A DNA stretch of 64,000 bases from Bigelowiella natans CCMP2755 (Eukaryota; Cercozoa; Chlorarachniophyceae): positions 1-64,000 of the forward strand of contig ADNK01003452.1 of assembly GCA_000320545.1 (NCBI GenBank), in the 5' to 3' direction. The translations under genes were made by a program, and so were the position numbers. Below, one piece after another: positions 59,192 through 64,000 of the stretch; the stretch's first letter is position 1, and each line of letters begins with the position of its first letter. The notes below the pieces were generated by a model. That model worked only from the letters and a program-made list of their open reading frames with translations, did not search any database and was not told the origin of the DNA.

Positions 59192-60134
59192 CCACCTTCC
59201 ACATTTGCAATTGAAGACGACGTTGCAGCCCCTCGAAAGACACACAGAGAGCCCAGCACACTTGGATACGTAGGACATTCCTTTCATTTTAGTGAGGAAA
59301 CGAGCAAGTCTGCAGAGCAGAAATCTGGAAAGCAGAAAGGCGTACTCGTCTTTCTTCACGGTATGGATGGTGCATTAATATTTGAATGTTGTTATCATCA
59401 TGACCGGAATGTTTTTTTACAAAACATGGCTACATAGGCAGTGGAGACAATGGTCCAAACTTTCAGAAATGGGTCTACATGGCCTCCAAAGGGAAGTAAT
59501 GTAGCCTCTAAAAACCACATCATTGTGAATCATTTCGCTTGCGTACACTTTAGTGATTTCCCTTTGGAAAGGCTGTCAAATATTCTATCCCATAAGTTTG
59601 TCACCCATAATCTTGTTGGATTAGATTTGAAAGCACGCTCGCTAACAATGGCATAGCTGTTGTGTATCCTTCTGCAAAATGTATTCCTTATACTCTCGCA
59701 GGTCAAGTTCAATGTTATACAACATTGCTCCTTATCTGTCCTGTCTTCCTCCTTTATAGCAATCAATGACATATCTGTAGATCCTTTTGCAGAATATTTT
59801 GTGTTGTGGGTTATTCCAAAATATTTTATCGTTCCTCTAATTGCAGCCGGGATGAAGATGTCAGTATGGCATGATAGGTAGTAGTAGAGTTTGCAAATAG
59901 CACGCACTAGTCTTGATAAATTGTGATGGTGGTGAACAAATGATTTCAATCATGATATCTATAGCGGTTGATTGTGTTCATCCTCATCATCGCCATCATC
60001 ACTTAGAACGGGTTTGGGACCGAAGTTTCCAGAAGATACAGAAGGCATACGCAATTCTCTAGAAAGTCTCGACAAGAACATTCTGAATCCCCTAGCAACC
60101 AAAGGTACTACTCCCCAATATACCACACGCACAC

Positions 60135-60185
<51 letters not shown>

Positions 60186-60845
60186 ATCCATATGTGTGTG
60201 TGTGTGTGTGTGTGTGTTGTCTGTTTTCTTTATCGGTACCTTACATGCTGCTAATAGAAGTAGTATTTGCTACCAACACATTCTTGGATTGCTCATTCAC
60301 CTTGTCTTTATAAGTAATTAATAACTCATATTTGAAGAATTACCGGTTGTGGTCGGTGGATTCTCACAAGGTTAGTATTATGCATATTTCAATTTTTTTT
60401 GCATCTTTCAGTAAAAGAAATCTAAGCTAAAATTGAATTCCCTACTTTGGCAATACATTCTTCTTATACCCATTTTACTATAAGGTGGTCATATGGCAAT
60501 GCACGTTGCTCTCAACGATTGTTCCAACAGCAACTATAATAGCACCGGTAGTTGTAGTAAAAAGGACAACAACAGTAGCACCAGCAGCAGCAAGTTGGAA
60601 AGCGGCAACCCTAGAAAGAATATCCAATCCTGGTATGTCTGGGGTTCTAAATAATCTACGCCACAGTGCACACATGTGATACTTAAATGGTGAGATGATG
60701 ATGATGATCAGAAGCTGCAAATGTTTTCCTACTACTTCCTAGCATTAAAGGTTGTTTCGTCATGTCATCGTACCTCCACGACGACTCAAACATCTACAAA
60801 ATCTTCTCAAACGAAAACATATTGCCAGGTCTCTCTCTCTTTATT

Positions 60846-60884
<39 letters not shown>

Positions 60885-61746
60885 TAATGGTGACTTGATG
60901 AGGCCTGCTGTAAAGGGATGGGTATCTTCTGTGGTCGATCCTTTACTACTACTACTAAATAATGTGGATAGATAATAATGTCTTTTGTGCTCGATCCTTT
61001 ACTACTACTACTAAATAATGTGGATAGATAATGTCTTCTGTGGTCGATCCTTTACTACTAAATGATGTGTATACGATACCCCCTTTGCACATTAAGACGC
61101 TACTGCTGCTACTACTGCAGCTCAAGTTGTATTGACATCATCATTGTCATCATCATCATCGTCATCATCATTATCGTCGTCTTATTACATCTCTACTGGT
61201 CTACCATACTTACACAGAAGTCAAGCTTCCACTTCTAATGACACATGGAACGGTATAACATAGAAGTGTTCGTATAATATCGATGAAGGCAAGAACGGAT
61301 TTATAGAATAAAGGAAGAGGGAGGATAATATATTTAGATCTGTGAAGCTCGTTATTTTCACGAGCACAGAAATTCTACGGAATGAAATTGAGGATTTGGT
61401 TTCTCCGCATTGTTCATTTTTGGAAATATCTAACAATTCAGCGTGATAGGATGATTTCGAGCAAATGGGGTGAAAAAACGGCGAAGAAACTCAAGGATGT
61501 TGGGTAGTAGTAATTGCACCTCCTCTGTTTTTTATTTTGTTTATAAAAACATCGATATCGACTTTCATTGATACCTCATATAATAAAGACCCCTATGTTA
61601 TTTTTAGGTTGGACGTGCGATTTAAATTAATTGATGGTATAACCTCCATCCAACTCGTAGAATAACGAGAACAATCTTTGAAATGGGATAGCCATTTATG
61701 TAACAGTCGAAATTGTTTACCTACAAGGGAATAAAACGTTTTCTGT

Positions 61747-61790
<44 letters not shown>

Positions 61791-62015
61791 GTGTGTGTGT
61801 GTGTTCTGAACAACATCACGACATGTCATCGACGATTGTCCGATGACCGTATCTTTTCTACTCAACGTAAGAGGGCGAGGGAGAAGGAGGGAAGTGTCCA
61901 CTTTTCACATTTCTCTCGTGCTTCATTGTTTGGTGTTGCAGGCACGGAGCATGCTTTGTGCCCGAGTTCCCTTGATGAAGTGCTCAATTTCGTATTAGAT
62001 TCGTTCAGTATGTGA
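59192..62015 (+). CDS. Acyl-protein thioesterase/lysophospholipase-like hydrolase
   Basis: Family members (APT1/LYPLA, alpha/beta hydrolases) remove palmitate from proteins or hydrolyse lysophospholipids. Twelve exons agree in phase: an N-terminal exon ending at 59360, then 59438-59495, 59634-59701, 59847-59877, 60007-60104, 60338-60370, 60485-60547, 60751-60828, 61218-61252, 61442-61503, 61608-61636 and 61942-62015 (TGA). The oxyanion region reads VLVFLHGSGDNGPNFQKW. The nucleophile Ser is in VVVGGFSQGGHMAMHV. The acid is the Asp of MTHGTRDRMISS, and the base is the His of DGTEHALCPSSLDEV. The whole triad is present. The first exon's start is not resolved; its frame is open from 59192. A Ser/Asn- or Ala-rich optional exon may lie at 60.55-60.63 kb. 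Probably cytosolic or lipid-associated. Confidence 0.83.
60141..60182. repeat. (AT)n microsatellite
   Basis: About 41 bp of AT plus a GT tract (60193-60217), in the intron after exon 60007-60104 of the thioesterase-like gene. Confidence 0.85.
61749..61802. repeat. (CT)n-(GT)n microsatellite
   Basis: About 38 bp of CT and a short GT tract in the last intron of the thioesterase-like gene. Confidence 0.85.
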
Positions 62016-63380
62016 TTGCTCAGCTTGTCACTCTAGCACTGCTAGACTGCAACGTGCGGACAACCAAATGCCCATCATCTTCTGCTAGTTCAGCTGGTTC
62101 AGCACGCCTAGCATCATGACTGACCGCATGTTCGCAATGGGTTCATCTGCACCTAGCATCACCAGATCATGATGGACTGCATTGCCAACACCATGATCAT
62201 GCTGGCAACCAGCATCACACATTGATTGCACGTTTTCAACTCTTTCAAGACATTGCCTTTCCCACAACGTGCTGGCATGGAAAATCAAAGCAGCGCGCAT
62301 AGCCTTCGGCACGTGTCAAACAATGATGATCTCGTGCCTGCTGGCCTGGCTAGCCAGCTAGCTGGCCACAGCAGCCACACCGCACGTTGCGTTGAATTGC
62401 GAAAGGTCGAACGTGCTGAACAAAGCTGTGAGTGCGATGTTTTTGCAATGACAATCACCAAATCAGCGCGCACACTCTGGCACTGCTGGACTGGTGCACG
62501 TCTGGCACGCACCATCAAGCTGGACCACACGACAACTTTGAGCACAAGGAAGTTTTGCCAGTTTGTGCAGACTCTCAATTGGCAAGAACTGGAGAAGGAT
62601 CGAAAACTGGAAAAGGTTGCACGCTGCGACTCCAAGTGAAGCCCCTTCTCGCGCACCACAAGCCGTTCCAGCGTTGTGTCCACCACACACCACCAGACCG
62701 CCACACTCCGTGGCACTTGGGTGTCGCAGTTTGGAGAGCACCTGCAGAGGTGTGGAGGTGCTGGCATGGCTCCAAGGCTCCTCGTTCGCGTCAGAGTGAC
62801 ACGTGGCACTCTGAAGGGGACAAATCACTGTCAACAAGACCGTTCGAAACCTTGCAATGCAGCACGTGCACCAGCGCAGCACCAGTTGCTCTTGGCTTGC
62901 ACTTTGTTCGTTCGTTCTTTTGGTCAATTGCTCACTCGCTTGGCTTTTTCCCAACTCCCAAAAAGCTCCAGGTTCAAGAAAGGTTCAACAAGGTTCGTGT
63001 CCACATTGAAGTTCCAACGGGCACTAGCATCACAACCAACTCGATGCACCTCCACTGGATTGGAAAGCGTGCTAGCGGTGCAGCATGCAGGTGAGTGAAA
63101 ACAGGTCGAGGGTCCTCCATCGCTGTGTCTGAAATCCTGTTCAAGTTGATTCAGTTGCTGCCACTTGAACGACGAAATTGAGATGATGAGGTTGGTTGTG
63201 GCAGCAGACATTTGATGCACACCACTGGGCAACCGACAACTCTAAGACATTTCAGACTCAAAGACAATCTTTGTGTGCTATGCAAGGCAACTTCGTCACT
63301 GTCAAGTCGCATGTCTGAAATGCAATGTCAAAATTCATGGAATCTCATGCACATCACATCCCAAAATATTTTTCGGCATA
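62016..63380. other. Intergenic spacer rich in TGCA/CACGTG-type words
   Basis: It is free of microsatellites to about 63.38 kb and rich in TGCA, GCTAGC, CAGCA and GTGC words. Four overlapping open frames on both strands (62226-63098) share the same DNA, a sign of low stop density rather than genes. I call no gene here, but the openness of several frames is noted in the findings. Confidence 0.45.
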
Positions 63381-63510
63381 TTACCAAAGCTGAAGAAGAG
63401 AGCAACGAGAGAGAATGAGAAAAAAGAGAGAGAAAGAGGAAAAAGAGGGACATATATAAGTACATGTACATGTATATACACACATACACACAAATACATG
63501 TACGTACACA

Positions 63511-63511
<1 letters not shown>

Positions 63512-63554
<43 letters not shown>

Positions 63555-63600
63555 AAGAGAAAGAGAAAGAGAAAGAGAAAGAGAAAGAGAGAGAGAGAGG
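63512..63600. repeat. (GA)n and (GAAA)n microsatellite
   Basis: About 38 bp of GA followed by several GAAAGA hexamer-like units and more GA. A CA-rich stretch precedes it (63470-63505). Confidence 0.85.
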
Positions 63601-63699
63601 TCGAGCAAACATGGGTGAGAGAGAAAATAAAAAATCGTAAGGGACAACATGGAATAAGTCCGAAATGTTGTCAGTCTCTTTATGTGTCTATTCTTTCAG

Positions 63700-63868
63700 A
63701 ATTGTGTCAAAAGTGGTTGAAAATGAACACAAATTGCCTACGTTTGTAAGATTCTTGGTACTTGATTATGTCACTTATTGGCAGCTGCCACCATTCTTCA
63801 TCGTTCACTTATTTCATTTACCTGCTGCCCCTTCCTTGCCTGCTGCCACAAAACCCAATAAAAAGTGG
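63700..63868 (+). CDS. Exon of an unassigned plus-strand gene at the window edge
   Basis: A block after TTTCAG (63694-63699) encodes IVSKVVENEHKLPTFVRFLV and then DYVTYWQLPPFFIVHLFHL, ending in a Pro/Ala-rich piece just before a GTAATA donor. Read through, the frame stops at TGGTAA. The middle is hydrophobic and may sit in a membrane. Another possible exon ends near 63992 at a GTAAGC donor (TTFFASINQKVAHERGG). The gene continues off the window. No family recognised. Confidence 0.35.
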
Positions 63869-64000
63869 TAATAATTTCAGGGGTAGACACAGTCCCTTTT
63901 AATGCAATAAATCATTACTTGCTGAAAACCGAGCGACAACTTTCTTCGCATCCATCAATCAGAAAGTAGCACATGAACGAGGAGGTAAGCAACGTGGAGG

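Noticed and set aside
63273-63749. Plus-strand 158-codon open frame
   Set aside because: Its central half is translated GA/GAAA repeat (Arg/Glu/Lys runs) and its ends share no credible homology.
1-64000. CRISPR arrays, bacterial operons or phage genes
   Set aside because: No spaced direct repeats of the right size, no ribosome-binding sites, and all recognisable genes are intron-split eukaryotic genes.

Overview
This is nuclear DNA from a microbial eukaryote. Coding sequence is cut into many short exons (about 20-240 nt) joined across GT-AG introns, and I see no operons, ribosome-binding sites, rRNA or tRNA. One gene is a clear LPA1/REP27-type photosystem II assembly factor (TPR plus DUF3493), so the host is probably an alga or other plastid-bearing protist. 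I cannot name the lineage. All exon models were worked out by hand from splice signals, reading phase and family resemblance; none is confirmed by transcripts.

Left third (1-25 kb): the 3' end of an unassigned plus-strand gene; a tail-to-tail, apparently truncated CDF/ZnT-like zinc transporter; an unassigned plus-strand gene; a small secreted Ser-rich protein; a 13-exon type II membrane protein with Cys-rich and Pro-Thr repeat segments; an FtsJ-family RNA 2'-O-methyltransferase; a 497-aa unassigned protein with a low-complexity tail; and a long unassigned helical protein on the minus strand.

Middle (26-50 kb): a long minus-strand stretch of exons (one or two large genes, signal peptide, beta-rich and acidic or Lys-rich segments); a plus-strand locus ending in a PH domain; and the LPA1-like gene on the minus strand over about 7.3 kb.

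Right (50-64 kb): a complete five-exon gene for a signal-peptide protein carrying two copies of a motif I do not recognise; a young Ty3/gypsy-type LTR retrotransposon (5.2 kb, LTRs that look identical, 4-bp target duplication) with two frame breaks; a complete-looking acyl-protein thioesterase/lysophospholipase-like gene; and the start of another plus-strand gene at the edge.

Two sequence textures stand out. Introns are loaded with microsatellites (AT, AC/GT, AG/CT, AAC, ATG and others). Several of the longer intergenic spacers have almost none and are instead rich in short palindromes such as CTAG, GCTAGC, GCATGC and TGCA. The retrotransposon sits inside one of these spacers.
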